DNA of 64,000 nucleotides. Source: Candidatus Pantoea floridensis. GTDB taxonomy: Bacteria > Pseudomonadota > Gammaproteobacteria > Enterobacterales > Enterobacteriaceae. The stretch covers positions 1,426,001 through 1,490,000 of the forward strand of contig NZ_OCMY01000001.1 of the NCBI RefSeq assembly GCF_900215435.1, written 5' to 3'. Position numbers and translations under genes: made by a program. Of this stretch, positions 9,239-18,438 are shown one piece after another; the first letter of the stretch is position 1, and each line of letters begins with the position of its first letter. The notes below the pieces were generated by a model that was not told the origin of the DNA, ran no database searches, and saw nothing but the letters and a program-made list of their open reading frames with translations.

Positions 9239-9256
9239 TGCGCCTTTATGCGCACC
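9239..9256. repeat. Family A-like palindrome
   Basis: GTGCGC and GCGCAC arms flank a short centre. It is a degenerate member of the palindrome family, located between convergent genes, and may help end both transcripts. Confidence 0.5.
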
Positions 9257-9269
9257 CAACAAAAAAACA

Positions 9270-10511
9270 TCACTCTTTAGGTGTCGACTTCATCAGCGAA
9301 TAGCTAATAATAATCGCCGCCATTAGAATAAACACTGAACCACTTTGAATCCAGACGGTATCCGTCAGACCAAATATAATAATTGAAAGTGGTAACAGTG
9401 TAATATCCAACGCCCGGAAGCGTAATGCAGTAACAATCATTCCAAAATAAAAGAGAATTAATGAGAGCGCACCTGCAATACCCTGCAACGACAGAGTTTC
9501 CAGAAGGTCATCATGTAAATGATACATCACATTTTTATAGGCTTCAGGATTAGCACGCTCCTTCTCATTGATATAGAGACGTGCCTTGCCGGTCCTGTCA
9601 TCAGGACTTTGTCCCAGTAGAGTCCAGGAAATGCTGTGATATCCCCCCTTCCATATCGAGAAACGCGCACCAATGGAGGTATCATTATTGTTTTGATAGC
9701 TGTCGATCTCGCTCTGGATATTGTCCAGACGGTGCATAATCGAACTGGGCATCAAAAATACTCCGCCCAAAATTAGCACCGCAAAAATGGTTAGGGCGTA
9801 TTTTCCAGCCCAGCGATGAGTAAGATAAAAACACAACAAATATAGACCCGGTAGCGCTAACACGGCAGCCCGAGATTCGGTGAGGAACATTAACAGCATA
9901 TTTACTATGAAGATAGCAGCAAACATCGCTATCTGAGTGGCTCGCTGGACGATCACTTTATTGACAATAAATAATGCGCTAAGGGCCAATGCCGTTATAA
10001 GGTAAGAAACGGTCCCCGCAGAATCTGTTAACAGCTTAATGCGCTGATGCGTATGTGTATATTCGTAGATGCCCGTACCAAGCGTTGCCAATAGCCCGAT
10101 AAATAGCAGAGTAACACTGATACGCAGTACCATAGGTGAAAGATAGTGACGCCATGCAATAAAAAAGTAGCTCACAAAGGCAGAGATGATAATTATTTTC
10201 CCACCCTGAAAATAATTATCCACTACATCAGTAAAGGTGGCATCAGCATAAACTCTTGACCAAATAACCCTGACTAACCCTAATAATAATATAGGTAAAA
10301 CCAGGATAAGAGCGCTCTTATCCAGGACAAGTTTCCGCTTAACGCCCTGAACAAGGAGAAATAATACTGTTAAATAGCCAACGAGATAGAATGCTTTTTT
10401 AGGATAAGCGGGAACTACCAGCGAACTGGCTAAAGCTACGCTGAGTATAACAAAGCAGAGTTGATAGATGTTTTTGCTCGTCAACCTTCGCCTGAAATAT
10501 AAATTCTGCAC
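9270..10511 (-). CDS. O-antigen ligase-like membrane protein (WaaL/Wzy family)
   Basis: This 413-residue inner-membrane protein has about ten to twelve hydrophobic segments and one large periplasmic loop near residues 270-350. The loop contains FSIWKGGYHSISWTLLGQSPDDR and, just before the next helix, MYHLHDDLLETLSLQGIAGAL, which resembles the conserved histidine region of the Wzy_C/O-antigen ligase family. Such proteins join O-antigen or other glycans to lipid A-core or polymerise them. The start is a GTG at 10509-10511 directly after the stop of the upstream GT8 gene, so the two form an operon. Whether it is the true WaaL or another polymerase cannot be decided here. Confidence 0.8.
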   Translation of the reverse strand: MQNLYFRRRLTSKNIYQLCFVILSVALASSLVVPAYPKKAFYLVGYLTVLFLLVQGVKRKLVLDKSALILVLPILLLGLVRVIWSRVYADATFTDVVDNYFQGGKIIIISAFVSYFFIAWRHYLSPMVLRISVTLLFIGLLATLGTGIYEYTHTHQRIKLLTDSAGTVSYLITALALSALFIVNKVIVQRATQIAMFAAIFIVNMLLMFLTESRAAVLALPGLYLLCFYLTHRWAGKYALTIFAVLILGGVFLMPSSIMHRLDNIQSEIDSYQNNNDTSIGARFSIWKGGYHSISWTLLGQSPDDRTGKARLYINEKERANPEAYKNVMYHLHDDLLETLSLQGIAGALSLILFYFGMIVTALRFRALDITLLPLSIIIFGLTDTVWIQSGSVFILMAAIIISYSLMKSTPKE

Positions 10512-11480
10512 TTAAAAATACCTCATTTTAAAATACTTCAAGCGCCAGTAAATCCCTTGAGCGAACTGATGATTACGGAAAAGTAATTTGTACATTCTTT
10601 TCGCATGTTGTACCTTCCCAGGCCGTTCATAAGGTAAATCCGCTAATGGCGAAATTCGATAAATGTCACGGTAATAATGGCAAACTTGCTGTTGATTCCA
10701 TTCCTGCCAAGGCTTATCTGCGCCGGCGTAATGTAAGAAACAGGTATTTTTTGCCACATCTTGAGTATAGCCTTTATCATCATGCGAAAGCATGTTGATA
10801 GTATTGAAACGCGTATCAATAAATTCCACACGGCCCTCAAGTAAGATATTTAATGCGTCCTGATCAAGATACTGAAAATATTTCCCTTTTTCGCTAAGTA
10901 AAGTAAAAGCGTGCTGACTGACCTGTTCATGATTCCACTTTTTAATATCAATCAGCATTACACCGGCATTAAAATAGCGACGGTCATGGAGCCCGACATT
11001 TTCTGCTAACTGATGTTGTAACGATGCGATTTCACCCACGACTAAGGCAATGACTTCCGGCTCCATATTCATTCGCCATAACTCATCAATAGGATTCAAA
11101 CATACGATATCCGCATCAAGATAAAGCAGTTTTTCAGCGTGATGTAATATAATTGGCGCCAGAAAACGATAATAAGTAGCGCGGGTAAACAATTCGGTGG
11201 TTGGAAATGCGCTGAGGAGTTCATCATGAATATGATGCAACGTTAAGCCATGTAATGAACCCGCAAAGATGTTCTCAAGTCGCACGACATCAATGGGTGA
11301 TATTTCTGAGGAGATAAGATGGAAATGATAAAGACTGCTACCCGCATGTTTCATTATCGACATGATGGTAATCAGTGAATGCGCAATGAATTTTCCGTCC
11401 ACGCCAAAAATAATATGCCGATCGCTTTGAACAGGGAAAAGAAGCTGGGAATCAATGGTACTGAGAATGTCTTTATCCAT
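10512..11480 (-). CDS. Family 8 glycosyltransferase (LPS core type, WaaJ/WaaO-like)
   Basis: This 322-residue glycosyltransferase of family GT8 resembles lipopolysaccharide core glucosyl- and galactosyltransferases. Key segments are HIIFGVDGKFIAHSLITIMSI, the DxD motif in LLYLDADIVCLNPIDELW, FNAGVMLIDIKKWN, YLDQDALNILLEG and LHYAGADKPW. The start is set at 11478-11480 (MDKDILSTIDSQ) with a GGAG upstream; a longer frame to 11537 is possible. The stop codon abuts the GTG of the ligase-like gene. The pair would act at the cytoplasmic and periplasmic faces in building a surface glycan. Low GC marks it as part of an accessory island. Confidence 0.87.
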   Translation of the reverse strand: MDKDILSTIDSQLLFPVQSDRHIIFGVDGKFIAHSLITIMSIMKHAGSSLYHFHLISSEISPIDVVRLENIFAGSLHGLTLHHIHDELLSAFPTTELFTRATYYRFLAPIILHHAEKLLYLDADIVCLNPIDELWRMNMEPEVIALVVGEIASLQHQLAENVGLHDRRYFNAGVMLIDIKKWNHEQVSQHAFTLLSEKGKYFQYLDQDALNILLEGRVEFIDTRFNTINMLSHDDKGYTQDVAKNTCFLHYAGADKPWQEWNQQQVCHYYRDIYRISPLADLPYERPGKVQHAKRMYKLLFRNHQFAQGIYWRLKYFKMRYF

Positions 11481-11651
11481 TCTGCGCTTTTCTCCAATAG
11501 AACGACATCGTTCTGTAAATGCATCATGCCTGATCAATTACCAACCAAAGGCAGTTCTGGTTGCAGCCGGAGTTTATCAGTCAGGATTAAGCAAATAAAG
11601 CGCAGCGGAAAAGGAAGATTAGCCCTTAGCGTGTGGAGCAACAGGGAGAAC

Positions 11652-11671
11652 CTCTCCCATGAGCAGGAGAG
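11652..11671. repeat. Short inverted repeat between genes
   Basis: CTCTCC and GGAGAG arms are separated by eight bases, downstream of the sugar-binding-protein gene. It lacks a T-run and resembles a fragment of the CCCTCTCCC-type repeat found at 35.9 kb. It may act as a weak transcript end. Confidence 0.35.
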
Positions 11672-11691
11672 ATTCTTCGTACACAGACAAA

Positions 11692-12606
11692 TTATTTCGT
11701 CGCGAACTGCGCGTAGTTATCAGGCGTAATGGTTTGATAGGGCACCCAATTAAACGTCTGCACCTTTTGCTTCTCCAGCAGCGCCTTGGTCACCTGCACC
11801 GCGCCCGTTGCCTGTCCTTTGGCATCCTGGAAAATGGTCAGCGCCATTTTGCCGCTCTTCACAAACTGCTGTCCATCTGGCGTGCCATCGATGCCGGCGA
11901 CCAATATCTTCTCATTCTTCGCCTGATTGAGAGCCATGATCGCGCCAATCGCCATCTCATCGTTATTCGCCGCGATGGCGTCAATGGGCCGCTGGTTCAG
12001 TAGCCAACTCGACACCACATCCACCGCTTCGTTGCGCTGCCATTTGGCGCTCTGCTTCTCAATCACCTTCATATCTTTGTATTTGGCAATCACCGCTTCC
12101 ACCGCGCGGGTACGCTCACGCGCTTCTTCATTTGACAGCGCGCCCATTAGAATCGCCACGTTGCCTTTGTAATTCATCTTCTTCGCCAGCGCTTCCATCT
12201 GCATTTCACCGCCCAGCGCCGAGTCAGAACCCACATACGCCATATCAGCCGGCAGCTTCACTTCCGGCTTACGGTTGACAAATATCAGCGGGATACCGGC
12301 ATTTTTCGCGGCGGTGATCATCGGCAGCACGCCCTGCGTATCCACCGGATTGAGAATAATGGCGTCGACGCCCTGGTTAATAAAATCATCCACTTGCTGC
12401 ACTTGTAGCGCCACATCGCCTTTGGCATCCACAAATTGGCTATTAAGCTGATTAGCTTTCAGTTCCGCCTCCATCTGGGTACGCAGAATCGAGACAAAGT
12501 TGAGATCGAAGTTGGCCAGCGCCACGCCAACGGTAAAGGTTTTGGCGCTAACACTCATACTGAGCAACAGCGAGCACACACAAAGAATCATATTTCTGAT
12601 GTTCAT
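11692..12606 (-). CDS. Periplasmic sugar-binding protein (ribose/inositol type), orphan
   Basis: This 304-residue secreted solute-binding protein belongs to the Peripla_BP_4 (ribose/galactose/inositol) group. The first 21 residues form a signal peptide ending in SVSA before KTFTVGVALANFDLNFVS. Later landmarks are GVDAIILNPVDTQGVLP, IPLIFVNRKPE, MAYVGSDSALGGEMQ, AIAANNDEMAIGAIMALNQ and ILVAGIDGTPDGQ. The ATG at 12604-12606 follows AGGA. It is the last gene of the dehydrogenase-isomerase operon, 89 bp after the isomerase. No ABC ATPase or permease of the matching type is adjacent, so it either borrows a distant transporter or serves as a chemotaxis or sensing receptor. The ligand is unknown. 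Confidence 0.88.
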   Translation of the reverse strand: MNIRNMILCVCSLLLSMSVSAKTFTVGVALANFDLNFVSILRTQMEAELKANQLNSQFVDAKGDVALQVQQVDDFINQGVDAIILNPVDTQGVLPMITAAKNAGIPLIFVNRKPEVKLPADMAYVGSDSALGGEMQMEALAKKMNYKGNVAILMGALSNEEARERTRAVEAVIAKYKDMKVIEKQSAKWQRNEAVDVVSSWLLNQRPIDAIAANNDEMAIGAIMALNQAKNEKILVAGIDGTPDGQQFVKSGKMALTIFQDAKGQATGAVQVTKALLEKQKVQTFNWVPYQTITPDNYAQFATK

Positions 12607-12695
12607 GGGATAGTCCTGTAGGGTTGAGATATTATTTTTGCTTTCAACGGCTTGCTTCACGCCGGGTAACAGGCAAATACCCGGCGCTGGAACAC

Positions 12696-13475
12696 TTAAA
12701 GGGAAAAATGATCGCGGAACTGCTGTAGCGCTGCGGTGCTGTCGCCGCTCGCCCACCCTTCCAGCGCCACGGTGCCTGCATAGCCCTCAGCGCGCAGCGC
12801 TTGGGCGATGGCGCGGTAGTTAATCTCGCCGGTGCCCGGCTGCTGGCGTCCTGGCACATCCGCCACCTGAATCTCGCCAATCGCCGCGCCACAGCGGCGA
12901 ATTAACGCAATCAAATTCCCCTCGCCGATCTGCGCGTGATACAGGTCGAGATTCATCTTCAGCGCCGGACTGTTAACGGCCTCCACCAGCGCCAGCGTAT
13001 CGGCTGCCAGCGCGAACGGCGTGCCGGGATGATCAAGCGGTAAATTGAGGTTCTCCAGCGTGAAAACGCGTCCGGCACGTTCGCCCAATTGCGCCACCTG
13101 GCGCAGCGTATCCGCCGCTTTCAGCCACATGGCGCCGGTGACCACGTCGACCGGTTTAACCGGCAATCCTTTATCATCCAGCCCGGTACCGTGCAGGTTC
13201 AGCACCGGACAATTCAGACGCTCGGCCACCGCCAGCGATGCTTCAGCGCTTTGCAGCAGCTGCTGGATTTCATCGTCATCGGTCAGGTTGCCGCTGAGAT
13301 AGCCGGTCATTGAGGTGAAACGTGCGCCAGTCGCCGCCAGCGCATCAATGTCTTTATTAGCCCAGCCCCAGATTTCAACGCCAAAGCCCAGTTCATGAAT
13401 ACGCTGCACGCGCGCAATGAACGGCAGATCGAGAAACATCATTTCGGCACACACCGACAATTGATAACCTGCCAT
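12696..13475 (-). CDS. Hydroxypyruvate-isomerase-family TIM barrel (Hyi/OtnI-like)
   Basis: This 259-residue cytoplasmic isomerase shows MAGYQLSVCAEMMF and FGVEIWGWANKDID, then NLHGTGLD, FTLENLNLPLDHPG, MNLDLYHAQIGEGNLIALI, IGEIQVADVPGRQQPGTGEINY and VALEGWASGDS. The conserved E, D, H and E positions of the divalent-metal site of this superfamily fall in these segments. The start overlaps the stop of the dehydrogenase gene (TAATG), so translation is coupled. Family members interconvert hydroxypyruvate and tartronate semialdehyde or related 2-oxo acids. Here the partner dehydrogenase points to a keto-polyol substrate. The exact reaction is inferred. Confidence 0.85.
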   Translation of the reverse strand: MAGYQLSVCAEMMFLDLPFIARVQRIHELGFGVEIWGWANKDIDALAATGARFTSMTGYLSGNLTDDDEIQQLLQSAEASLAVAERLNCPVLNLHGTGLDDKGLPVKPVDVVTGAMWLKAADTLRQVAQLGERAGRVFTLENLNLPLDHPGTPFALAADTLALVEAVNSPALKMNLDLYHAQIGEGNLIALIRRCGAAIGEIQVADVPGRQQPGTGEINYRAIAQALRAEGYAGTVALEGWASGDSTAALQQFRDHFSL

Positions 13476-14494
13476 TAGCGACCTCCCAGCATGATCGGCT
13501 GCTGCTGTTGCACTGACTCGATACAGGCCAGCGCAATAATCAGCGCGTTACGCGCATCTTCACCGGTGGCACGTGGTGTTTCACCATGGCGAATGCAGCG
13601 GGCAAACTCCGTCATCTCTGCGACATAGGCTTCGCGCAACAGGTCTGAATCCATGCGAGACGTTTCGATGGCGATGCCATCCTGGTGATAACGTACACAG
13701 TGATTGGCGTTGATATGCCCAGCCTGCAACATGCCTTTGCTGCCAAACACTTCGCCGCGCACGTCGTAGCCGTACACCGCCTGGAAGTTGGCTTCGGCGG
13801 TGGCAATTGCGCCGTTATCGAAGCGGATGGTGACCACCGAAGTATCCAGCAAGCCTTTCTCTTTAAAATCCGGACGCACCAACGCATCGGCCAGCGCATA
13901 CACTTCCACCGGTTTCGCCCCCGGATTAAAGTGCAGCAGCGTGTCAAAATCATGGATCAACGTTTCGAGGAAGATCGTCCACTGCGGGATGCGAGAAGGA
14001 TCGTGCAGACCCGGATCGCGCGTTAGCGATCGGCTCAGCTGCGTGGTGCCATTCTCACCCGCTTTCACGGCCGCGATCGCTGCGGCAAAGCCCGAATCAA
14101 AGCGACGGTTGAAACCGACTTGCAGCACCACGCCAGCACTTTTCGCGGCAGCGATGGCGCGGTCGGCCTCATCCAGCGTTACTGCCATCGGCTTCTCACA
14201 AAAGACATGCTTGCCCGCTTCAGCTGCCGCGATGACCCATTCAGCGTGGGTGCGCGCCGGGGCGGCAATAGCGACCGCATCAATCTCCGGGTCCTGTAAT
14301 AGCGCATGGAGATCGCTATACGCTTTCGCTACGCCGAGTTTGTGAGTCAGGGCTTCAGCCGCGCCAGGTTGCGGATCGCCTACCGCTGCCAGAATCGCCC
14401 CCGGCACGCGCCAGGCAAGGTTTTCTGCGTGGAAGCTGCCCATGCGTCCGGCGCCAATCAGGCCTACGCGCACGGGTTTAAGATGAAATGTCAT
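13475..14494 (-). CDS. iolG: Inositol 2-dehydrogenase-like oxidoreductase
   Basis: This 339-residue Gfo/Idh/MocA dehydrogenase has the NAD-binding motif VGLIGAGRMGSFHAENLA, the catalytic-lysine motif FCEKPMAV and the ETLIHDFDTLL segment that in inositol dehydrogenases carries the catalytic Asp and His. It would oxidise myo-inositol or a similar polyol to the ketone with NAD+. The ATG at 14492-14494 has an AGGA site. It is the first gene of a three-gene operon (dehydrogenase, isomerase, binding protein), and a sigma-54-type promoter begins about 50 bases upstream. The symbol is assigned by resemblance; a different cyclic polyol or a sugar is possible. Confidence 0.75.
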   Translation of the reverse strand: MTFHLKPVRVGLIGAGRMGSFHAENLAWRVPGAILAAVGDPQPGAAEALTHKLGVAKAYSDLHALLQDPEIDAVAIAAPARTHAEWVIAAAEAGKHVFCEKPMAVTLDEADRAIAAAKSAGVVLQVGFNRRFDSGFAAAIAAVKAGENGTTQLSRSLTRDPGLHDPSRIPQWTIFLETLIHDFDTLLHFNPGAKPVEVYALADALVRPDFKEKGLLDTSVVTIRFDNGAIATAEANFQAVYGYDVRGEVFGSKGMLQAGHINANHCVRYHQDGIAIETSRMDSDLLREAYVAEMTEFARCIRHGETPRATGEDARNALIIALACIESVQQQQPIMLGGR

Positions 14495-14553
14495 AACCTA
14501 TTCCTTTTTATTTTGGAGGAGCTCATTCGAGCGCGGGGATGTGCGTTATGTAT

Positions 14554-14570
14554 TGCAAAGGCAATGCCAA
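14554..14570 (-). promoter_or_regulatory. Sigma-54-type promoter for the dehydrogenase operon
   Basis: On the minus strand the sequence TTGGCATTGCCTTTGCA matches the sigma-54 pattern: GG and GC separated by exactly ten bases, with TTGGCA and TTGC contexts. Initiation would fall near 14543, about 50 bases before the iolG-like ATG. An adjacent gene encodes a sigma-54 activator, which makes the site credible. Confidence 0.75.
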
Positions 14571-14636
14571 CTGGAACAGGGCTGATTATGTGAGACGTAA
14601 CACAGATAGAGCTCACAAACTGGCAACAAAATTTAC

Positions 14637-14668
14637 ATGTCAACTTCACATGTCAATAAAATGGACAT
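14637..14668. promoter_or_regulatory. Candidate enhancer sites for the sigma-54 activator
   Basis: ATGTC occurs at 14637-14641 and 14650-14654 and its complement GACAT at 14664-14668, making direct and inverted copies. They lie 80-115 bases upstream of the -12 element of the minus-strand sigma-54 promoter, the usual place for activator binding, and just before the activator gene itself, which would also allow autoregulation. Confidence 0.45.
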
Positions 14669-14691
14669 TCCGAAATAGAGGAGGATGCCGC

Positions 14692-16647
14692 ATGCGTGCT
14701 AGTGAGCGTTTACCTTTCAAAGATGAAAGCGATCCGATCTTCAGCTTGCCGGACAGCGCGGAGGTTGGGGAGTGGGATACCTTGCTATGGCAGGGCTGGC
14801 ACAGCTTTGAGCGCGGTGAACAGCCAGGTTGGATGCGGCATAGTATTTTGCAGTCGTGGCAACGATCGCGTCAGCGCGCCATCGATCCTGCCACGTTTAG
14901 CTACACCTCTCCGCCTGCTGACGAGCTGGCGGCAATCCTTGAGCACAACGCCGAGTTGATCCTCGCAGCACGCAGCATTATGGAGAACCTGCTGGCATAT
15001 AACCCAGACGGGCACATTAACCTAACCGATGCGCAGGGCGTAACGCTGCATTTTTGCGGCGCAGATCTTACGCCAGTCGGCAGCATCCTGCGCGAAGAGG
15101 TGCTCGGCACCAACTGCACCGCGCGCTGCCTGATCGAACAGCGTCTGGTGTATGTACTGGGCGGTGAAAACTGGAAGCTCGACCTGCGCAAACGTCATCG
15201 CCAATGTGCTGCCGCACCGGTGCGCGATGCCAGCGGCCAGCTGCTGGGCGTATTAACGCTCACCGCCACGCCCGACAATTTCAACGCGCACACGCTGGGT
15301 ACCGTGCAGGCCGCAGCGGAGGCGGTAGGTCAGCAATTGATACTGCGGCGCTTGCTGGCTGAACAGCAGTCGATCCTCGAAACGCTGAATGAAGGCGTGA
15401 TCGTCTGCGATCGTCATGGCCGCATTAAAACCCTCAATCGCTATGCGCGGCAGATCTTCAGCGGCCTCGATCCGCAAGCGGGCACCATCGATGCGCTTTT
15501 ACAGCCGCAAGGGGGATCGCTGCTTACCATGCCCTTCTGCAATGACCGCGAGCTACAATTTATCCCGGACGGCGCAAACCCGATTTCCTGCCTGATTTCG
15601 CTGATGCCGGCCCCCGATGGCGGCCGCGTGCTGTCGCTGCGCGAAAATCAACGTATTCGCGCCATTACGCGCCGCGTGATGGGCGTGAGCGCCAGCTACA
15701 CATTTGAAATGATTCGCGGCCATGCGCCGCGCGTGCAGCAAGCGATTCACAAAGCGCGCGCCAGCAGCCGCACCGACAGCACCGTGCTGCTAACCGGCGA
15801 AAGCGGCACCGGCAAAGAGCTGTTTGCCCAAGCGATCCATAACGCCAGCCCGCGCCAGCAGGAACCGTTTATCGCGCTGAACTGCGGCGCACTGCCGCGA
15901 GATTTGGTGCAGAGTGAACTGTTTGGCTATGTCGATGGGGCGTTTACCGGCTCGCGACGCGGGGGATCCGCAGGCAAGTTTGAGCTGGCGGATGGCGGCA
16001 CTTTGTTCCTCGATGAGATTGGCGAGATGCCGCTGGAGGCGCAAACCAGCCTGCTGCGCGTATTGCAGGAGGGTGAAGTGGTGCGCATCGGTGCGGCGCA
16101 CCCGCTCAAAGTCAACGTGCGCATAATCGCCGCCACCCACTGCAATCTGCTGGATGCGGTGGAGAAAGGCGCCTTTCGCCGCGATCTCTACTATCGCCTG
16201 AACGTGATCTCTCTGGAGATCCCGCCGCTGCGTGAGCGTCAGGAGGACATTCCGGGGCTGGTGAATACCTTTATTCAGGCGCTTTGTACCCGCATGAAAC
16301 GTATTGCGCCGCAGCTTTCTACGGAAGCCATGGCCTGCTTACAGGCATGGCATTGGCCCGGCAACGTGCGCGAGCTGGAGAATCTGGTGGAACGCATGGT
16401 GAACTTGTGCGAGGGCCTGGAGATTGATCGCCGCGATCTGCCGGAAGAGATGATGCAGCACGGCGTGCCTCCAATAAGTGAATTGAGCTCGCTACAGGAG
16501 AATGAGCGCCAGCATGTGCTGCAGGTGGTGCGTGAGCAGAAGGGCAACCTGCGCCAGTCGGCCCAGCTGCTGGGGATTTCGCGTACCGCGCTGTATAACA
16601 AACTGCATCACTGGCAGGTAGATGTCGCTGGGTTGCGGCGCGGGTAA
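14692..16647 (+). CDS. Sigma-54-dependent activator (AcoR/DhaR-like)
   Basis: This 651-residue cytoplasmic activator has an N-terminal sensing region (residues about 40-225, GAF-like, starting near [14 protein letters not shown]), a PAS-like region (about 230-340), an AAA+ domain with Walker A GESGTGKE near residue 367 and Walker [13 protein letters not shown], and a Fis-type helix-turn-helix at the C-terminus ([20 protein letters not shown]). The sigma-54 contact loop reads GAFTGS (416-421) rather than the common GAFTGA. The ATG at 14692 has an AGGAGG site seven bases upstream; the open frame extends further back but lacks such a site. It is divergent from the iolG-like operon, its probable target. 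The signal is unknown. Confidence 0.9.
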   Translation: MRASERLPFKDESDPIFSLPDSAEVGEWDTLLWQGWHSFERGEQPGWMRHSILQSWQRSRQRAIDPATFSYTSPPADELAAILEHNAELILAARSIMENLLAYNPDGHINLTDAQGVTLHFCGADLTPVGSILREEVLGTNCTARCLIEQRLVYVLGGENWKLDLRKRHRQCAAAPVRDASGQLLGVLTLTATPDNFNAHTLGTVQAAAEAVGQQLILRRLLAEQQSILETLNEGVIVCDRHGRIKTLNRYARQIFSGLDPQAGTIDALLQPQGGSLLTMPFCNDRELQFIPDGANPISCLISLMPAPDGGRVLSLRENQRIRAITRRVMGVSASYTFEMIRGHAPRVQQAIHKARASSRTDSTVLLTGESGTGKELFAQAIHNASPRQQEPFIALNCGALPRDLVQSELFGYVDGAFTGSRRGGSAGKFELADGGTLFLDEIGEMPLEAQTSLLRVLQEGEVVRIGAAHPLKVNVRIIAATHCNLLDAVEKGAFRRDLYYRLNVISLEIPPLRERQEDIPGLVNTFIQALCTRMKRIAPQLSTEAMACLQAWHWPGNVRELENLVERMVNLCEGLEIDRRDLPEEMMQHGVPPISELSSLQENERQHVLQVVREQKGNLRQSAQLLGISRTALYNKLHHWQVDVAGLRRG

Positions 16648-16702
16648 GGCGCTGAGGTGAGGGAAAAGCAATAACTGTTACAGCGGCGACCAACGTTTTT
16701 CC

Positions 16703-16769
16703 GGGGCGCATCAATGCGCCCCTGACAAAAACCGATCCGTTTTGCGTAGGGTGCACATTACTGCGCACC
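16703..16769. repeat. Family A palindromes (two variants)
   Basis: GGGGCGCAT/ATGCGCCCC-type arms at 16703-16722 and a GTAGGGTGC element at 16746-16769 with imperfect arms lie between convergent genes. Both are variants of the window-wide palindrome family. Confidence 0.65.
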
Positions 16770-16793
16770 CTTTGACAGGCCGCACACATCCCA

Positions 16794-18020
16794 TTAAATC
16801 GCAGTTTCGTTTTCCAGCTTCTGCCGTTTGCGCAGGTGCGGGAAAATCGTCATCCATACGCCCACCACCACCAGCGTGCCGATGCCGCCAATCGCGGCCG
16901 CAGGCACCGCGCCAAAAAAGGCCGCCAGCAAACCCGATTCAAACTCGCCGAGTTGGTTTGAGGTATTAATGAAAATGGCATTGACCGCGTTAACGCGACC
17001 GCGCATCTCATCTGGCGTATCCAGCTGCACCAGCGCACCGCGAATCACCATGCTCACCATATCGAAGCCGCCCAGCGCCGCCAGTGCGATCACTGATAGC
17101 CACAGCTGCGTCGAGAGCGCAAATACCAGCGTGGCTACGCCAAAACCGGCCACCGAGCCGAACATAATCATGCCGACATGCTTTTCGAGCTTGTGACGAC
17201 TGAGCCAAACGCCCACCAGCAGCGCGCCGACTGACGGCGCACCGCGCAGGATGCCCAATCCCCACGGCCCGGTGTGCAGAATGTCCTGCGCGAAAATCGG
17301 CAACAGCGCGGTGGCACCGCCCAGCAACACAGCAAACAGATCGAGTGAAATCACGCCGAGCACATCTTTGCGATCGCGGATAAAGCGCACGCCGGCAAAC
17401 AGATTTGGCAGGTTCATCGGTAAACGCGCCTGCGGTGGACGTTCATAGCGCAGTCGGCTCACCAGCACAATCGAGAAGAGATAGAACAACGCCGAGACGC
17501 CATAGACCACTTCCGGTCCAGCTACATAAAGGAAGCCTCCGAGCGTTGGGCCGATAATCACCGCGGCCTGGCCACCCACCGAACTGGCGGCCATTGCGCG
17601 CGCCAGGATCGGCGGCGGCACCAGCGCGGGCAGCATTGAGGTGATGGCCGGCCACTCCAGTGCCTTCGCCACTGAGATCAGGAACACCAATCCCCAAATC
17701 TCAAACTTCCCTGCCCAGTTAATGAGGGTTAACGCAACAAGCCCAAGCAGGGCCAGCCACTCAATGAATTGTCCGAGCAACACAATTCGGCGGCGATCGT
17801 GCTGATCGGCCAGATGTCCAGCGGGCAACGCCAGTAGCACAGAGGGAAGAAACTGCATCAGGCCGATCATCCCCAGCGCCATTGCACTGTGGGTTAAGGC
17901 ATAGATTTGCCAGCTGACCGCCACCGAGAACATTTGAAAACCGAAAGATGAACAGGTACGTGCCAGCCAAAAGGCGACAAAAGACCTGTGCCGCAGCAAC
18001 GAATCCTCTGCTGAACTCAT
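16794..18020 (-). CDS. MFS exporter (EntS-like MFS_3 family)
   Basis: This 408-residue inner-membrane transporter has about twelve hydrophobic helices. It begins LLRHRSFVAFWLARTCSSFG and has the loop 2-3 signature AGHLADQHDRRRIVLLGQ, as in the MFS_3 group that contains the enterobactin exporter EntS. Further conserved segments are WPAITSMLPALVP, AVIIGPTLGGFLY and IRGALVQLDTPDEMRGRVNAVNAIF. Such proteins use the proton gradient to export small molecules. No siderophore genes are nearby, so the substrate is open. It is divergent from the small EAL-like gene across a 418-bp gap. Confidence 0.85.
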   Translation of the reverse strand: MSSAEDSLLRHRSFVAFWLARTCSSFGFQMFSVAVSWQIYALTHSAMALGMIGLMQFLPSVLLALPAGHLADQHDRRRIVLLGQFIEWLALLGLVALTLINWAGKFEIWGLVFLISVAKALEWPAITSMLPALVPPPILARAMAASSVGGQAAVIIGPTLGGFLYVAGPEVVYGVSALFYLFSIVLVSRLRYERPPQARLPMNLPNLFAGVRFIRDRKDVLGVISLDLFAVLLGGATALLPIFAQDILHTGPWGLGILRGAPSVGALLVGVWLSRHKLEKHVGMIMFGSVAGFGVATLVFALSTQLWLSVIALAALGGFDMVSMVIRGALVQLDTPDEMRGRVNAVNAIFINTSNQLGEFESGLLAAFFGAVPAAAIGGIGTLVVVGVWMTIFPHLRKRQKLENETAI

Positions 18021-18438
18021 AGATATTATCCCATCCTAAATAATGACGTCGGTTAGCGTCGTTGCACCAACCTGGTGAAAAGCCACAGAATGGCTTCCGC
18101 TTTATTTTTCAGGGCACAGAGTGCGGTATCTTCCTCAGCCAGGCAATGGCTAGCCGTGCTGTTTAAAAACAGAAGGTTACCGCTAAATTAACTAATCATT
18201 GAGGCCACAATATTAGCACACTGATGGTTTTCAACTGAAAATATCCAAAAAATTCCAGATATTCCAATAACGCTATTATTAGCGCTATCACGACCTGTAT
18301 ATCTCTCTATCAGTGACAGTTAAAAAAGCTGAACTTTATAAACTAAACGGTTTATATTGTCAGCGCTATGATTTCTACCGACTCCCGTCCTTATAATAGA
18401 TAAGACGTTCCAGCTAATTAATTTATTCACAGAGATAA
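18021..18438. other. 418-bp divergent intergenic region
   Basis: This AT-rich gap separates the MFS exporter and the EAL-like gene, which are transcribed away from each other. It holds an inverted repeat TATAAAC-N6-GTTTATA at 18339-18358 that could be an operator. No small gene, repeat of family A or RNA gene was recognised. Confidence 0.5.

Noticed and set aside
14621..14637. A second sigma-54 promoter on the plus strand before the activator gene
   Set aside because: TGGCAAC is present but the GC element is not ten bases after GG.
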